The notes: generated by a model not told the origin, from the letters alone. Counted from the stretch's first letter, positions 8,408-18,100 are shown. The stretch is 64,000 nt of DNA from Paenibacillus thermotolerans (GCF_028745515.1 NZ_JAQZSG010000007.1:120239-184238), one strand, 5' to 3'. Program-made: numbers and translations.

Positions 8408-9688
8408 TTAATGGTGCATTGCGCCGGACGCCGACATCGGCTGATTGTGCTTGAGGCGCAGCCGCAGCAGCGGCAACACGCCTATGGAGCCGATCACAAA
8501 TAATGTCGAAGCCATCAGGTAAAGGGCGCTGAGCGGAAGAGACGCTTTCAATACGCCGACCAAGCTCATCGTGAGCACCATACCGCCCATGAACAACGGA
8601 TTGAGGATGCCGTTCACTCTGCCTACGTATGCTTCCTCCGCGTTGCTCAGAATCAGCGTATTGCACGAAATATGAATGAGCGGCACCATCAATCCCGAAA
8701 TAAACATGGAGACGAGCGCCAGCCATGCCAAATCGGTCATGCTAAGAATCGATACGGCGAGGGCGTTGAAGAAAAATCCGATAAACAGCATTTTCTGCGA
8801 CGTCATGCTCTTCGAGAGAGCCATTGCGGCGATTCCGCCGAGAATCATCCCCGCTCCGTTTGCGGCCGTAAACCATTGCAAGTGCTCTTCGGTTAAGCCG
8901 AGCTTCTCCGTTACGAGAAATATGCCAAGCGGATTAATTAATCCGAGCCCAAGTCCTCCGGCCAGGAAGAAGCCGCCCATATAAACGAAGATTTTGTTGG
9001 ACAGTACGTAACGGAGCCCCATCTTCATCTCTTGACTGACATTCGTAGCCGGTGCTGCATCGGTTTCCGATTTTCTGTCGGCCGGCAAGAAAGAAAGCAC
9101 GGCAGCGGAGAGCAGGAAGCAGATCCCCATAATAGCTACGGCGACGTCAATGCCGAATCGGAAATAAACGAGCGTACCGAGCATCGGACCTAACACCATG
9201 AAAATCGCCATCATCGTTTGGTACATCGACATGCCGGCTTGCATTAACGATTCCGGCACGTGCAGCTTGAAAAGCTTCATGCTTGAAGGCTGCGAGAACT
9301 GAGACAAGACGGAAGAAACCAATGTGGCGAAAAAGATCGCTTTCCACCCGCCGTATACGAGCGTAAGCAGCACGACGAATACGGATACGGCGCTTAGCAA
9401 ATCGCAGAGCACCATCGTTCTCTTCGGTCTCCAGCGGTCGGCGAAGGCGCCGCCGATGAACGAGAACAGAAAGATCGGAGCGAATTCCGCTACCGAGATG
9501 AGAGAGATCGCAACAGGGTCCTTATTCGTCTGTTCCGTGACGAAGAGCAGGATCGCGAAGTTCCGGATCCAGATGCCTAACTGCAGGAACAGACCGGAGA
9601 GCAGCAACGCTTGAACGAAACGGTTTGCAAACAGCGTGCGCATGCTCGGGCTATGAGCCTGAGCTTGCATTTGATGATGATGTGACAT
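8408..9688 (-). CDS. MFS transporter (enterobactin-exporter/macrolide-efflux-like)
   Basis: The protein of about 426 aa has 12 hydrophobic segments and the MFS loop motif GGAFADRWRPKRTM near residues 75-90. The general layout is that of the MFS_3/EntS-like exporters that carry drugs or siderophores. The ATG at 9688 is preferred; it is preceded at about 12 bases by GAAAGGTG, whereas an upstream in-frame GTG at 9703 lies inside that site. A His/Gln-rich N-terminus (SHHHQMQAQAHS) and His-containing C-terminus are unusual but unexplained. It stands alone, divergent from the membrane-protein gene at 9922 across a short region with repeated ACGCAAA motifs. Confidence 0.88.
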   Translation of the reverse strand: MSHHHQMQAQAHSPSMRTLFANRFVQALLLSGLFLQLGIWIRNFAILLFVTEQTNKDPVAISLISVAEFAPIFLFSFIGGAFADRWRPKRTMVLCDLLSAVSVFVVLLTLVYGGWKAIFFATLVSSVLSQFSQPSSMKLFKLHVPESLMQAGMSMYQTMMAIFMVLGPMLGTLVYFRFGIDVAVAIMGICFLLSAAVLSFLPADRKSETDAAPATNVSQEMKMGLRYVLSNKIFVYMGGFFLAGGLGLGLINPLGIFLVTEKLGLTEEHLQWFTAANGAGMILGGIAAMALSKSMTSQKMLFIGFFFNALAVSILSMTDLAWLALVSMFISGLMVPLIHISCNTLILSNAEEAYVGRVNGILNPLFMGGMVLTMSLVGVLKASLPLSALYLMASTLFVIGSIGVLPLLRLRLKHNQPMSASGAMHH

Positions 9689-9802
9689 GAACGACAACAG
9701 CACCTTTCGTGGTCATTTTTTTGGATAAACCCATCATATAGGAGGGCAGACCACGATTACGCGCAAACATCGGGTGCTTGGGCGCATAGATTGAGAGGCT
9801 CA

Positions 9803-9831
9803 ACGCAAAGTTTTGCGTACGGCACGCAAAA
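9803..9831. promoter_or_regulatory. Clustered ACGCAAA/TTTGCGT half-sites in the divergent intergenic region
   Basis: ACGCAAAG-TTTTGCGT (one mismatch from a perfect palindrome) is followed after 5 bases by ACGCAAAA. It sits between the divergent genes at 9688 (minus) and 9922 (plus) and could be an operator for one or both. No matching regulator gene is adjacent. Confidence 0.35.
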
Positions 9832-9921
9832 AAGGTTTCCACATTAAAGCTAGTGGATTTTATATTGATCTGCTATGTTAGTAACTAGAATACTAATTGA
9901 TGCTTGGTGAGGTGTGACGAA

Positions 9922-10539
9922 GTGAATGCCGACTCGAATTTCCGATGGTGGGAGTTTTACCTTGTGCGGTATTTTGTGGGGACGGTTGTAGGGACAATCA
10001 TTGTCATCTTTCTTGTGCTCCACCGGGAATCGCAAGTACACAGCTTAATACTAACGATCATCGAGTCCGGCATCGGAAATTCGAAACAACCGGGCATCCC
10101 TTGGGAACCGATCCATCTTTGGATATACGGGCTGATCGGTTTAGCGTACTGTTATATAGCGAGCGGCCCCGTACTGCTGCTTCATGCGATTAGAGGCTTG
10201 GCTCACAAAGGAAGCGTCTTTAAATATTACCTGAGCTTAAGCGGCAGCCGGGCCAAAAGAAAACAGCTCTCCCAAGTAAATGAATACGTTGAATCCTACA
10301 AACATTTGCGGGAGCACGGGAATGCGTTTTTCATTGTGTTATGCGAACTCATATTTGGGGCGTTGCTGTTCTATTTAAATTGGTGGGGAATGCTCATCCT
10401 GGTGTTTCTTTGGGTGACGGGGGCCGCGTCTGTATGGTTTATAGGAACCTATCTTGAGTCAAAACTAAAAGTAGTGATTGCGGATGCCGAACGTTCGAAT
10501 TCTGTTTCCGCAGAAAGCGGCGAACCCCGCAATCCGTGA
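9922..10539 (+). CDS. Membrane protein of unknown function
   Basis: The protein of about 205 aa has four probable membrane spans: about residues 11-32, 55-80, 135-155 and 157-175. A charged cytoplasmic loop lies between spans 2 and 3 (LSLSGSRAKRKQLSQVNEYVESYKHLREHG in part). The start GTG at 9922 is preceded by GAGG at 9 bases. No family was recognised. The gene ends 28 bases before the start of the helicase gene and may be co-transcribed with it. Confidence 0.7.
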   Translation: MNADSNFRWWEFYLVRYFVGTVVGTIIVIFLVLHRESQVHSLILTIIESGIGNSKQPGIPWEPIHLWIYGLIGLAYCYIASGPVLLLHAIRGLAHKGSVFKYYLSLSGSRAKRKQLSQVNEYVESYKHLREHGNAFFIVLCELIFGALLFYLNWWGMLILVFLWVTGAASVWFIGTYLESKLKVVIADAERSNSVSAESGEPRNP

Positions 10540-10567
10540 AACCGATCGAGTGAAAGGGTATTTGGTA

Positions 10568-12793
10568 ATGCTTGTGAAAGAAAATTTTTTTGCACATAAG
10601 AAGAAAGAATTGGGTGTCGCTTTGAACGATGTCCAACGGCAAGCGGTGCTTCACACGGAAGGACCGTTGCTATTGCTGGCTTCGCCCGGTTCCGGAAAAA
10701 CGACGACAATGATTATGCGAATCGGATATTTGATTGAAGAGAAACGGATCGACCCGTCCCGCATAAAGGCAGTTACTTTTAGCCGCGCATCGGCGGGCGA
10801 TATGAAGGAGCGGTTCAAGCGATTTTTTCCACAGCTTCAGCCGGTCGACTTCTCTACCATACACAGCTTTGCATTCGAAGTGGTGCGGGATTACCTGCGT
10901 ACTGCGAACACCTCTTTTGACATTATTGAGGGAGAGATCGATTCGGAAGCGCAAGAAAGCGGCCGCTCGGGGCATGTTCCGTTCCATAAGAAGACGATTT
11001 TGCGCAGCCTGTTTAAAACGATCGTCGGAGAAAACATCACGGACGATCAATTGGATGACCTGACCACTTATATCAGCTTCATCAAAAATAAAATGATTCC
11101 ACCCGAAAAATGGCCGTCCGTTCATGTGGAAGTGCCGAAAGCAGAGCGGATTTTGCGTGAATACGAGACTTTTAAACAACATAGCGGCAACGGGAAGCTG
11201 CTGCTTGATTTTGACGATATGCTGACCCTCTGCGAGCGTGCGTTAACGAACGATCGGACATTTCTTCAGAAGTATCAAGGCCGGTACGATTATGTGCTTA
11301 CCGACGAGAGCCAGGACACATCGATGGTGCAGCATGCGATTATCGAGAAGCTGGTCCGTCATCACCGCAATCTTTGCGTCGTTGCCGACGACGACCAAAG
11401 CTTATACAGCTGGAGCGGCGCGGAGCCGTCCTATTTGCTGAACTTCAAGACCGTTTATCCGAACGCCGTCACTTTGTACATGGAGCAAAATTACCGCTCT
11501 TCCAGCGATATTGTGCATGTCGCAAACCGGTTCATCCAAAGAAATAAAAACCGCTACAACAAAAATATGTTCACGAACAATCCGCCGGCCGGGCCGATCC
11601 GAATCAAAAGCTTCGCGGATTACCGCAACCAAGCCAAGTATTTGGTGAAGGAAATCCAAGGTGTTGAGAACCTCCGGGAGGTCGCTGTGCTGTACCGGAA
11701 CAATTCATCCTCGATAGCCTTGATGAACGAGTTTGACCGTGCGGGCATTCCGTTTTATATGAAGGATGCGGATAACCGCTTTTTTTCGCATTGGGTCGTC
11801 GAGGACGTACTGAACTTCATGCGAATGACGTTCACCGACAAGCGCACGGATATTTTGGAAAAGATTCATTTAAAATTCAACGGCTACATCTCCAAGCAGC
11901 AAATGGCGGCATTGCATGAAATTCGAAATAACGAGTCGGTCTTCGATAATTTATTGAACTATGTTCCACTGCAGGATTATCAAGTGAAACCGCTTACCGA
12001 TGCCAAAGAGACGTTCCGCCAAATGAACGGGATGCCGCCGCTTCATGCGATCCGTGTCATCCGGGATCGGCTCGGATACGAGAAAGCTCTTGAAAAAACG
12101 TGCGAGCGTATGGGCTACCGCAAGGAATACTTGATCGGCATCCTCAATACGCTGGAAGAAATCGCCGACACGCTGCCGACGATGGAGGAGTTTGCGAACC
12201 GTCTCAAGCACTTGGAATCGGTCCTTACTTCTGCGAAGACCAGAAGAGGGCAGCAGGCGGTAACCTTCTCTACGATGCACAGCTCCAAAGGCTTGGAGTT
12301 TGAAAGAGTATATATGATCGATCTTGTAGAAGGCATCCTACCGTCTTCGGACGATTCGGATCGTATCGACTTGATGGAGGAGGCGGCACGTTTATTTTAT
12401 GTCGGCATGACGAGGGCGAAGAAGCATTTGGAGCTTATCGTTTATCGGGAGCGGGATGGGGAGAGCGCGAAGGAATCGCGGTTCGTTACGGCCGTAAGGG
12501 AAATCATGAATCCGCCGAAGCAGCGGAATCAGCGGAGTGAGCCTGAGAAGGGGCCGGCTTCGAAACGCCATACGAAACAACGCAAAACAGCGGCCGACAT
12601 TCCGTACAATCCGAATGCGATCGTTAGTCGTGCGGCGCTGGAGACGGGGATGACGGTGAAGCATAGAGTGTTTGGCACGGGGAGTATCGTAGATATGGGC
12701 GAGGATCAGGTGCACATCAAGTTTGTAACCGGGATAAAAGTGTTATCGATCGGAACCTGCTTGGAGATGGGGCTGTTGGAGCCGGAAGGCTGA
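10568..12793 (+). CDS. UvrD/PcrA-type superfamily 1 DNA helicase
   Basis: The 741-aa protein has the SF1A helicase motifs in order: Walker A SPGSGKTTT (residues 39-47), TFSRASAGDMKERF (Ia), DESQDTS near 245 (motif II), VVADDDQSLYSWSGA near 275 (III), EQNYRSS near 300 (IV), TMHSSKGLEFERVYMIDL near 570 (V) and RLFYVGMTRAKKHL near 610 (VI). The C-terminus (KHRVFGTGSIVDMGEDQVHIKF) resembles the Tudor-like domain of PcrA. It should unwind DNA 3'-5' in repair or replication restart. It is somewhat divergent from housekeeping PcrA and probably an accessory paralogue. ATG 10568 follows AAAGGG. Confidence 0.92.
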   Translation: MLVKENFFAHKKKELGVALNDVQRQAVLHTEGPLLLLASPGSGKTTTMIMRIGYLIEEKRIDPSRIKAVTFSRASAGDMKERFKRFFPQLQPVDFSTIHSFAFEVVRDYLRTANTSFDIIEGEIDSEAQESGRSGHVPFHKKTILRSLFKTIVGENITDDQLDDLTTYISFIKNKMIPPEKWPSVHVEVPKAERILREYETFKQHSGNGKLLLDFDDMLTLCERALTNDRTFLQKYQGRYDYVLTDESQDTSMVQHAIIEKLVRHHRNLCVVADDDQSLYSWSGAEPSYLLNFKTVYPNAVTLYMEQNYRSSSDIVHVANRFIQRNKNRYNKNMFTNNPPAGPIRIKSFADYRNQAKYLVKEIQGVENLREVAVLYRNNSSSIALMNEFDRAGIPFYMKDADNRFFSHWVVEDVLNFMRMTFTDKRTDILEKIHLKFNGYISKQQMAALHEIRNNESVFDNLLNYVPLQDYQVKPLTDAKETFRQMNGMPPLHAIRVIRDRLGYEKALEKTCERMGYRKEYLIGILNTLEEIADTLPTMEEFANRLKHLESVLTSAKTRRGQQAVTFSTMHSSKGLEFERVYMIDLVEGILPSSDDSDRIDLMEEAARLFYVGMTRAKKHLELIVYRERDGESAKESRFVTAVREIMNPPKQRNQRSEPEKGPASKRHTKQRKTAADIPYNPNAIVSRAALETGMTVKHRVFGTGSIVDMGEDQVHIKFVTGIKVLSIGTCLEMGLLEPEG

Positions 12794-12840
12794 AACAGTT
12801 GCTGTCGGTGATAGACGCCGCGTTAGCGTTCGCCGGACTG

Positions 12841-12871
12841 GGCGTTAGCACCAAAAGTTGGTACTAACGCC
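12841..12871. terminator. Stem-loop between converging helicase and DUF421 genes
   Basis: GGCGTTAGCACC pairs with GGTACTAACGCC (one C-A mismatch) around an 8-base loop. There is no strong T-run, so terminator function is only probable. The same GCGTTAGC core also occurs just upstream, near 12819. Confidence 0.5.
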
Positions 12872-12886
12872 GCCGAATCGAAACAC

Positions 12887-13495
12887 TCAATCCAACTCTT
12901 TCGGAATCTGCGATTGATGGGTTTGATGCTCGATCTCATAAAAGATGTTTCCATTCTGTTGCTGTTGCTGCTGTTGCTGCTGTTGTTTGGGCGGCTGCGG
13001 CAAATGCATGGCTGCCAGGAGCTTCTCGAAATCTCCCCACGTAACGGGCTTCGCATGCTTCATCCATTCGTATCCGAGTTGCCCGTTCATCTCGACCGTG
13101 GCGTTCTTCAGGTCGCGATACGAGGTAATCCCTTTCTCCCTTAGTTTCGCTTCCAATTGATCGACCGTCATGCGCAGCTTTTTCAAATTGTCCGTAAGTA
13201 TTTCCCCATCCTGAATGACGCGCGTCGATTTTCCGATGAACCATTTTTCGAGCCAATTGAATTTTAACGAAAGATATTGAACGGTCAGCAAAAGCCCGAC
13301 AAATATGCACAAAGTCACAATGGTCTTCCACAGCCCTTTCTCGGCTATGGCATGTGCGATGACGGAAGCGATGGCCAGCATAGTGACGATTTCAAGCCCG
13401 GTCATTTCCGAAATGGTTTTTTTGCCTGCAATTCGCAATAAGATGAAGCCTACCGTCATAATAACCAACGATTGCCAAATAAAATCTAAATTCAT
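12887..13495 (-). CDS. DUF421-family (YetF/YdfR-like) membrane protein with C-terminal polyglutamine
   Basis: The 202-aa protein has three hydrophobic segments at about residues 5-22, 35-52 and 58-77, then the cytosolic domain typical of the DUF421 family (GKSTRVIQDGEI, LRMTVDQLEAKLREKGI, DLKNATVEMNGQLGY). Members are common in spore formers, and several are linked to spore germination or membrane biology; the exact role is unknown. Near residue 170 there is an uninterrupted run of ten glutamines encoded by mixed CAA/CAG codons, followed by an Asn-rich tail. That tract is not part of the family fold. Confidence 0.85.
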   Translation of the reverse strand: MNLDFIWQSLVIMTVGFILLRIAGKKTISEMTGLEIVTMLAIASVIAHAIAEKGLWKTIVTLCIFVGLLLTVQYLSLKFNWLEKWFIGKSTRVIQDGEILTDNLKKLRMTVDQLEAKLREKGITSYRDLKNATVEMNGQLGYEWMKHAKPVTWGDFEKLLAAMHLPQPPKQQQQQQQQQQNGNIFYEIEHQTHQSQIPKELD

Positions 13496-13649
13496 TAGTG
13501 CTCCCAGCTTTCAAGAATAAATGTCGTATTAAATCATACTCTCCCCTCGTCATGTTATTTAAACGTCTTAGGGAGTAAGGAAGGAGAAAATTCAGGCTTA
13601 AGGAATATATAATAGGGAACTCTCTTTTATTTCTTATGGAGGTGGGAAA

Positions 13650-14666
13650 ATGAAAGCGCTTTTTATCGGCGGCACGGGGACGATCAGTTCCGCCATCACA
13701 AAGCAATTATCGGAACAAGGCTGCGAGCTGTATTTGCTGAATCGGGGTACCCAAAATGTCGGTTTACCAGCAAACGTCAAAGTGATCCAAGCGGATATTA
13801 ACGACGAAGCGCATGTGGCGGAGCTCATCCGGGAGCTAAGCTTTGATGTCGTTGCGGATTTTATCGCCTTTCATCCTGCACAGTTGGAAAGAGACTTCCG
13901 CCTGTTTCACGGCAGAACGAAGCAATTCATCTTCATCAGCTCCGCGTCCGCTTACCAAAAGCCGCTGTCCGATTACCGGATTACGGAAAGCACGCCGCTG
14001 GCGAATCCGTATTGGGAGTATTCGAGAAATAAAATCGCTTGCGAAGAATACTTGATCAAGCAATACCGGGAGCACGGCTTCCCGACTACGATCGTGCGTC
14101 CGAGCCATACGTACGATGAGCGTTCCATTCCGCTCGGCGTTCACGGAAAGAACGGCTCGTGGCAAGTAGCCAAGCGGATGCTGGAAGGGAAGCCGGTCAT
14201 CATTCACGGCGACGGAACGTCCTTGTGGACGATGACGCACAACAGCGACTTTGCGAAGGGCTTTATCGGGCTAATGGGCAATATTCACGCGATTGGGGAA
14301 TCCGTACATATCACTTCGGACGAATCGCTCACATGGAATCAAATCTATCAGGCGATTGCCGACGCGCTTGGGGTAAAGCTGAACGCAGTCCATGTCCCTT
14401 CGGAGTTTTTGGCAGCTTGCAGTACGCAGGATTACCGCGGCGGGCTTATAGGCGATAAGGCGAATTCCGTCGTATTCGACAATTCCAAGCTGAAGCGGCT
14501 CGTCCCCGATTTCGTGGCAACGGTCCGCTTCGATCAAGGGATCAAGCGAACGGTGGGGCACATATTGTCAAATCCCGAGTATCAAAAGGAAGACGAAGAA
14601 TTCGACCATTGGTGCGATAAGGTCATAGACTCGCTGCAAAGGGCGCTAGAAAGCATTCGTGAATAG
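13650..14666 (+). CDS. NAD-dependent epimerase/dehydratase family protein
   Basis: The 338-aa protein is an extended short-chain dehydrogenase-like protein. The N-terminal dinucleotide-binding loop is GGTGTIS (residues 7-13), an acidic stretch DIND follows, and a Tyr-x3-Lys pair (EYSRNKIA, Tyr near 124) fits the catalytic pair. C-terminal motifs (TSDESLTWNQIYQAIADALG, FDNSKLKRLVPDF) resemble the plant-type mRNA-binding/epimerase-like subgroup often annotated as NAD-dependent epimerase. Cytosolic; it probably modifies a nucleotide sugar or related alcohol. GGAGG lies before the ATG. It is monocistronic between a DUF421 gene and a sensor kinase. Confidence 0.88.
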   Translation: MKALFIGGTGTISSAITKQLSEQGCELYLLNRGTQNVGLPANVKVIQADINDEAHVAELIRELSFDVVADFIAFHPAQLERDFRLFHGRTKQFIFISSASAYQKPLSDYRITESTPLANPYWEYSRNKIACEEYLIKQYREHGFPTTIVRPSHTYDERSIPLGVHGKNGSWQVAKRMLEGKPVIIHGDGTSLWTMTHNSDFAKGFIGLMGNIHAIGESVHITSDESLTWNQIYQAIADALGVKLNAVHVPSEFLAACSTQDYRGGLIGDKANSVVFDNSKLKRLVPDFVATVRFDQGIKRTVGHILSNPEYQKEDEEFDHWCDKVIDSLQRALESIRE

Positions 14667-14676
14667 TTAAATAAAG

Positions 14677-14713
14677 ACCTCCCGGCGGCGAGTGCTGCTT
14701 GGGAGGTTTGTTT
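14677..14713 (+). terminator. Probable terminator after the epimerase gene
   Basis: ACCTCCC pairs with GGGAGGT across a 17-base loop and is followed by TTGTTTATT. The stem is short for the loop length. Confidence 0.6.
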
Positions 14714-14817
14714 ATTCCGCAAAAATAGTGCTTTTTCGACAAAGGAATTCGGGTGGGGAACACAGTAAGTAGTTATAACCGCCCGCTGCGGAAACCTTCG
14801 AACGGAATGGATGCCGG

Positions 14818-16578
14818 ATGTTCAGATGGCTTAGGATCAGGTCCCTCAAACACAAATTTATATTTATTTTTCTCGTTATCACCTGTATCGTCCTTATTTT
14901 GCAGGTAGGCGTTTTTCAGCGCTGGATCGGCGCGATTATTTTGGAACAAACAAATACGAATTTCCAGGAAACGATACGCCAAATCGGAAAAAGGGTGGAG
15001 CTGCAGAACGAACAGTTTACCGAAAATGTAGAGGCGATCCGCAATAATCAAGTGATTAAAAATAATTTGAAAGACTTAAAGGCCCAAAAGTTGAATTACA
15101 ACGTGGCGAAATATCGAATTAGCAATCAAGTGCTCCGGAGCCCTAACTTGGACACGATGGACAACATTATTATTTTCCCGGTCAACCGGCCGCCGATGAA
15201 TATTTTCTACTCGGTTCCGATGTTTCAGATGGACGCGGCTGCCGGAAAGCTAATGACAGATTTTTCACGTCATAATTCGGAGGAGACCGTTTGGCTTGCT
15301 CAATCCGAACCGTTCCAGGTCAGCGTGATTTCATTCATCCATGACAACGGGGAGCTGCTCGGGCTGCTTCGTATCGATGTAAATGAGGTGTTCTACAAAC
15401 AATTGGACGAAGTAAAGCTGGGTGAAAGCGGAACCGTATATCTGGTAAAAGATCAAATGATCGCATTTGCCCAAGACAGGGAATGGGTAAGCAAGAATGA
15501 AGCGTCCTTATATCAGATGAACGGCTCCAAACTGGAGTATGAATTGGAGGGCGGAAGCTGGAAGCTGATCGGAGTGATCCCTCAGAACGAAACGGTAAAC
15601 AAGGTCAATCAAGTAAACCGTATTTTTTTATTCATGGAGCTGCTGATCTTCATTGCCATACTCGCATTCGTTACGGCTACGGCCCGCATCATATTAAAGC
15701 CTATGAAAAAGCTGATGAAGGGTATGGAACATATTCAGAACGGCAAATTGGATGTCATCATCGGCAATCACGGCGACGACGAATTCAGCGTCATCATTCA
15801 TCACTTCAATTCTATGGTGGAACGGGTGAACACCCTGATTAAGACGGTATATTATCAACAGCTGCATTACCGCAAATCGGAAATCGTCAATCTTCAATCG
15901 AAGCTCGATCCTCATTTTCTCTATAATACGCTTGACATGATTTACTGGATGTCGGTCATGAAGGACGAGGAGGAAATCGGCGAGGCGATCTTGGCGTTGT
16001 CCAACATATTGCGCTATTCCATTTCTCATAAGAACGAATTCGTTTCCGTAAGGGAGGATATGAACCAGCTTGAAAACTATTTAAAAATACAAAGCATGAG
16101 ATTTGAAGACAAGCTAGAATACAGGTTTGAGATCGAGAAGGATGTATTGGACGTAAAAATTCCCAAACTGTTGATTCAGCCGCTGGTAGAAAATGCGATT
16201 AAATACGCTTTTAAGAATATGAAAATCGGCGGAACGATTTGCATTAAGGGATACAGCGATCAAGACGATCTATGGTTTCAAGTCATTGATAACGGTACGG
16301 GGATTCCGGAGGAGAAAGTGCGTTCGTTATATGAAGATTCCCATAGCAAGGGCGAAGAAACGGGAATCGGCATTCGCTTGGTTCATCAGCGGATTCGATA
16401 CATTTTCGGCGAAAATTACGGCGTTTCCATAGAAAGCGAGGTGGGACAAGGCACGAAGGTTTCCGTCCGGTTGAATAAAAACACGAATTTTTTAACGGAA
16501 GATTACACCGTCCAATGGAAGGAAGAAACAGAAGGTCTTTCGGCTCGGTCGAGAAAAGAGATCGTGATGGAGGGGTAA
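14818..16578 (+). CDS. YesM-type sensor histidine kinase
   Basis: The 586-aa membrane sensor has a first membrane span at about residues 14-35, an extracellular sensing region of about 230 residues, a second span near 263-287, a HAMP linker, the His_kinase domain (LQSKLDPHFLYNTLDMIYWMS, phosphorylated His about residue 366) and a C-terminal HATPase (LVENAIKYAFKN, DNGTGIP, GIGIRLVHQRI). This layout defines YesM kinases, which in Bacillota sense extracellular carbohydrates or transporter occupancy. It lies 2 bases before the cognate response regulator and upstream of the transporter/glycosidase block. No strong ribosome site precedes ATG 14818; GGAATGG is the best match. Confidence 0.93.
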   Translation: MFRWLRIRSLKHKFIFIFLVITCIVLILQVGVFQRWIGAIILEQTNTNFQETIRQIGKRVELQNEQFTENVEAIRNNQVIKNNLKDLKAQKLNYNVAKYRISNQVLRSPNLDTMDNIIIFPVNRPPMNIFYSVPMFQMDAAAGKLMTDFSRHNSEETVWLAQSEPFQVSVISFIHDNGELLGLLRIDVNEVFYKQLDEVKLGESGTVYLVKDQMIAFAQDREWVSKNEASLYQMNGSKLEYELEGGSWKLIGVIPQNETVNKVNQVNRIFLFMELLIFIAILAFVTATARIILKPMKKLMKGMEHIQNGKLDVIIGNHGDDEFSVIIHHFNSMVERVNTLIKTVYYQQLHYRKSEIVNLQSKLDPHFLYNTLDMIYWMSVMKDEEEIGEAILALSNILRYSISHKNEFVSVREDMNQLENYLKIQSMRFEDKLEYRFEIEKDVLDVKIPKLLIQPLVENAIKYAFKNMKIGGTICIKGYSDQDDLWFQVIDNGTGIPEEKVRSLYEDSHSKGEETGIGIRLVHQRIRYIFGENYGVSIESEVGQGTKVSVRLNKNTNFLTEDYTVQWKEETEGLSARSRKEIVMEG

Positions 16579-16580
16579 CG

Positions 16581-18077
16581 ATGCTAAACCTATTGCTTGT
16601 CGATGATGAAAAGTCGGTTTTGAACGGGTTGCGGCACATTCTGAAGAAGCATTGTCCGCACTACGAAATCGTGGACATGGTCCAAAGCGGTACGGAAGCG
16701 CTGCAGGTGCTTCGTACGAAGCATGTGGACGTTGTGGTGACGGATGTCAGAATGCCCGAGATGGACGGCATTGCGCTTACGGAGGAGATCAATCATAGTT
16801 TCCCGGATATATCCGTCATTATTTTAAGCGGACACGCGGATTTCGATTATGTAAGGCAAGCGATGAAGAAGGGCGCGTTCGACTATTTGCTGAAGCCATG
16901 CCATTACCAAACGATTATCGACCTGCTTGCAAAAATCGAGGAAAAGGCAATAGAGAAGGGGAGAGAGACGGAAAAAGCGACAATCCGCCTTCAGCTCGAG
17001 CTTTCTCTCAAAGGAAAAAGAGAAATGCCGGCAGATTGGGCTGCGGATTCGGAGACAGCTCTGGCGGCAATCGAGGCAAAGGATTATTATGACCCGGCGA
17101 TCGAGCATTCGCTGCTTCAGCTTGCAAACCGTTGGGGAATGTGCTCCGAATCGATCTTTACGATTGTATTGGAAGATACCCTCGTCGTTCTGTTTCGAAA
17201 GCCGGGCAATATGACGGCGCTTAAACAGAAGCTGTACGAGTTCCGTCATTCCTTGACCAAATACGGCCAATCGGTATTTATTGCTTTAGCATGGGTAACG
17301 CATCGGCCGGACGGGTTGGGGCAGTCCTTCGCCGCTTGCAAGCAAATGCTGGATTTCTTACGGTTTAACGAACACTTTGTCGTTCTTGACGAGACAGCCT
17401 ATGCCGAAAAGATGGAGCGGCAAAAAAAAATTTCGATTCAAGATTATTTCTCCGGGAAAACGGTGGGGCGTTGTATCGTCGGCGCGGATCATAACCGAAT
17501 GCACCAATACATCGAAGCGAACATGCTAAAACTGCAGCAATTGGACGCGTACCTGGATCCTGCGAGAGTAAAGCGAGAGCTGTTGAGCGAATTTGCTTAT
17601 TTGGAGCATGAGCTTAGGGAGCACCGAATGGAGCTGGAAACGGGAAGCGAGGACAACTATGTAGATCGGATAAGCGGCTTTCAAACGTTCAGAGAGCTGA
17701 TCGGCTGGCTTAAACATTATTCCATGTCCATGATGATGTGCATGAACGATGAGGAGCATAACCCGCACTATATTCAAGCCGCATTACGGTATATCGAAAG
17801 ACATTATATGGAGGATCTTTCCCTGAAAACAGTGTCGGACACGGTTTATTTAAACCCTTGGTATTTCAGCTCGCAATTTAAGAAATACACGGGCTTGTCA
17901 TTCAGCGAATACCTGAATCAAGTTCGGGTACGTATGGCGAAGGAATTTTTAAAGCAAAAGGATTTAAAGGTGTACCAAGTTGCGGAAATGGTCGGTTTTC
18001 AAGATGCAGCCTACTTTAGCACCGTGTTTAAAAGCATTGAACATATGAGTCCGAAAGATTATCAGAGGGCTTTTTAA
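16581..18077 (+). CDS. YesN-type response regulator with AraC DNA-binding domain
   Basis: The 498-aa protein has an N-terminal receiver domain (acidic DDE at residues 8-10, phosphoacceptor Asp55 in TDVRMPEMDG, LLKPCHYQT around 105), a middle linker region, and a C-terminal AraC/XylS double helix-turn-helix (about 395-495: YIERHYMEDLSLKTVSDTVYLNPWYFSSQFKKYTG and VAEMVGFQDAAYFSTVFK). It is the partner of the YesM kinase. AGGGG lies 7 bases before the ATG. The likely target is the promoter of the binding-protein gene at 18197, where a palindrome (18101-18120) is present. Confidence 0.93.
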   Translation: MLNLLLVDDEKSVLNGLRHILKKHCPHYEIVDMVQSGTEALQVLRTKHVDVVVTDVRMPEMDGIALTEEINHSFPDISVIILSGHADFDYVRQAMKKGAFDYLLKPCHYQTIIDLLAKIEEKAIEKGRETEKATIRLQLELSLKGKREMPADWAADSETALAAIEAKDYYDPAIEHSLLQLANRWGMCSESIFTIVLEDTLVVLFRKPGNMTALKQKLYEFRHSLTKYGQSVFIALAWVTHRPDGLGQSFAACKQMLDFLRFNEHFVVLDETAYAEKMERQKKISIQDYFSGKTVGRCIVGADHNRMHQYIEANMLKLQQLDAYLDPARVKRELLSEFAYLEHELREHRMELETGSEDNYVDRISGFQTFRELIGWLKHYSMSMMMCMNDEEHNPHYIQAALRYIERHYMEDLSLKTVSDTVYLNPWYFSSQFKKYTGLSFSEYLNQVRVRMAKEFLKQKDLKVYQVAEMVGFQDAAYFSTVFKSIEHMSPKDYQRAF

Positions 18078-18086
18078 CGGCTTTTA

Positions 18087-18100
18087 TGTTAACGTTTACA
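18087..18100. promoter_or_regulatory. Candidate catabolite-responsive element (cre) upstream of the transporter operon
   Basis: Read on the minus strand, the 14 bases TGTAAACGTTAACA match every position of the B. subtilis cre consensus TGWAARCGYTWNCW; read on the plus strand they match 13 of 14. The site is about 97 bases upstream of the binding-protein start. It implies CcpA-dependent glucose repression of the operon, which is inferred from the consensus only. Confidence 0.6.

Noticed and set aside
10568..12793. UvrD-like helicase as part of a defence system
   Set aside because: It lies far from the island with host-like composition, and its domain set is that of ordinary PcrA/UvrD repair helicases.
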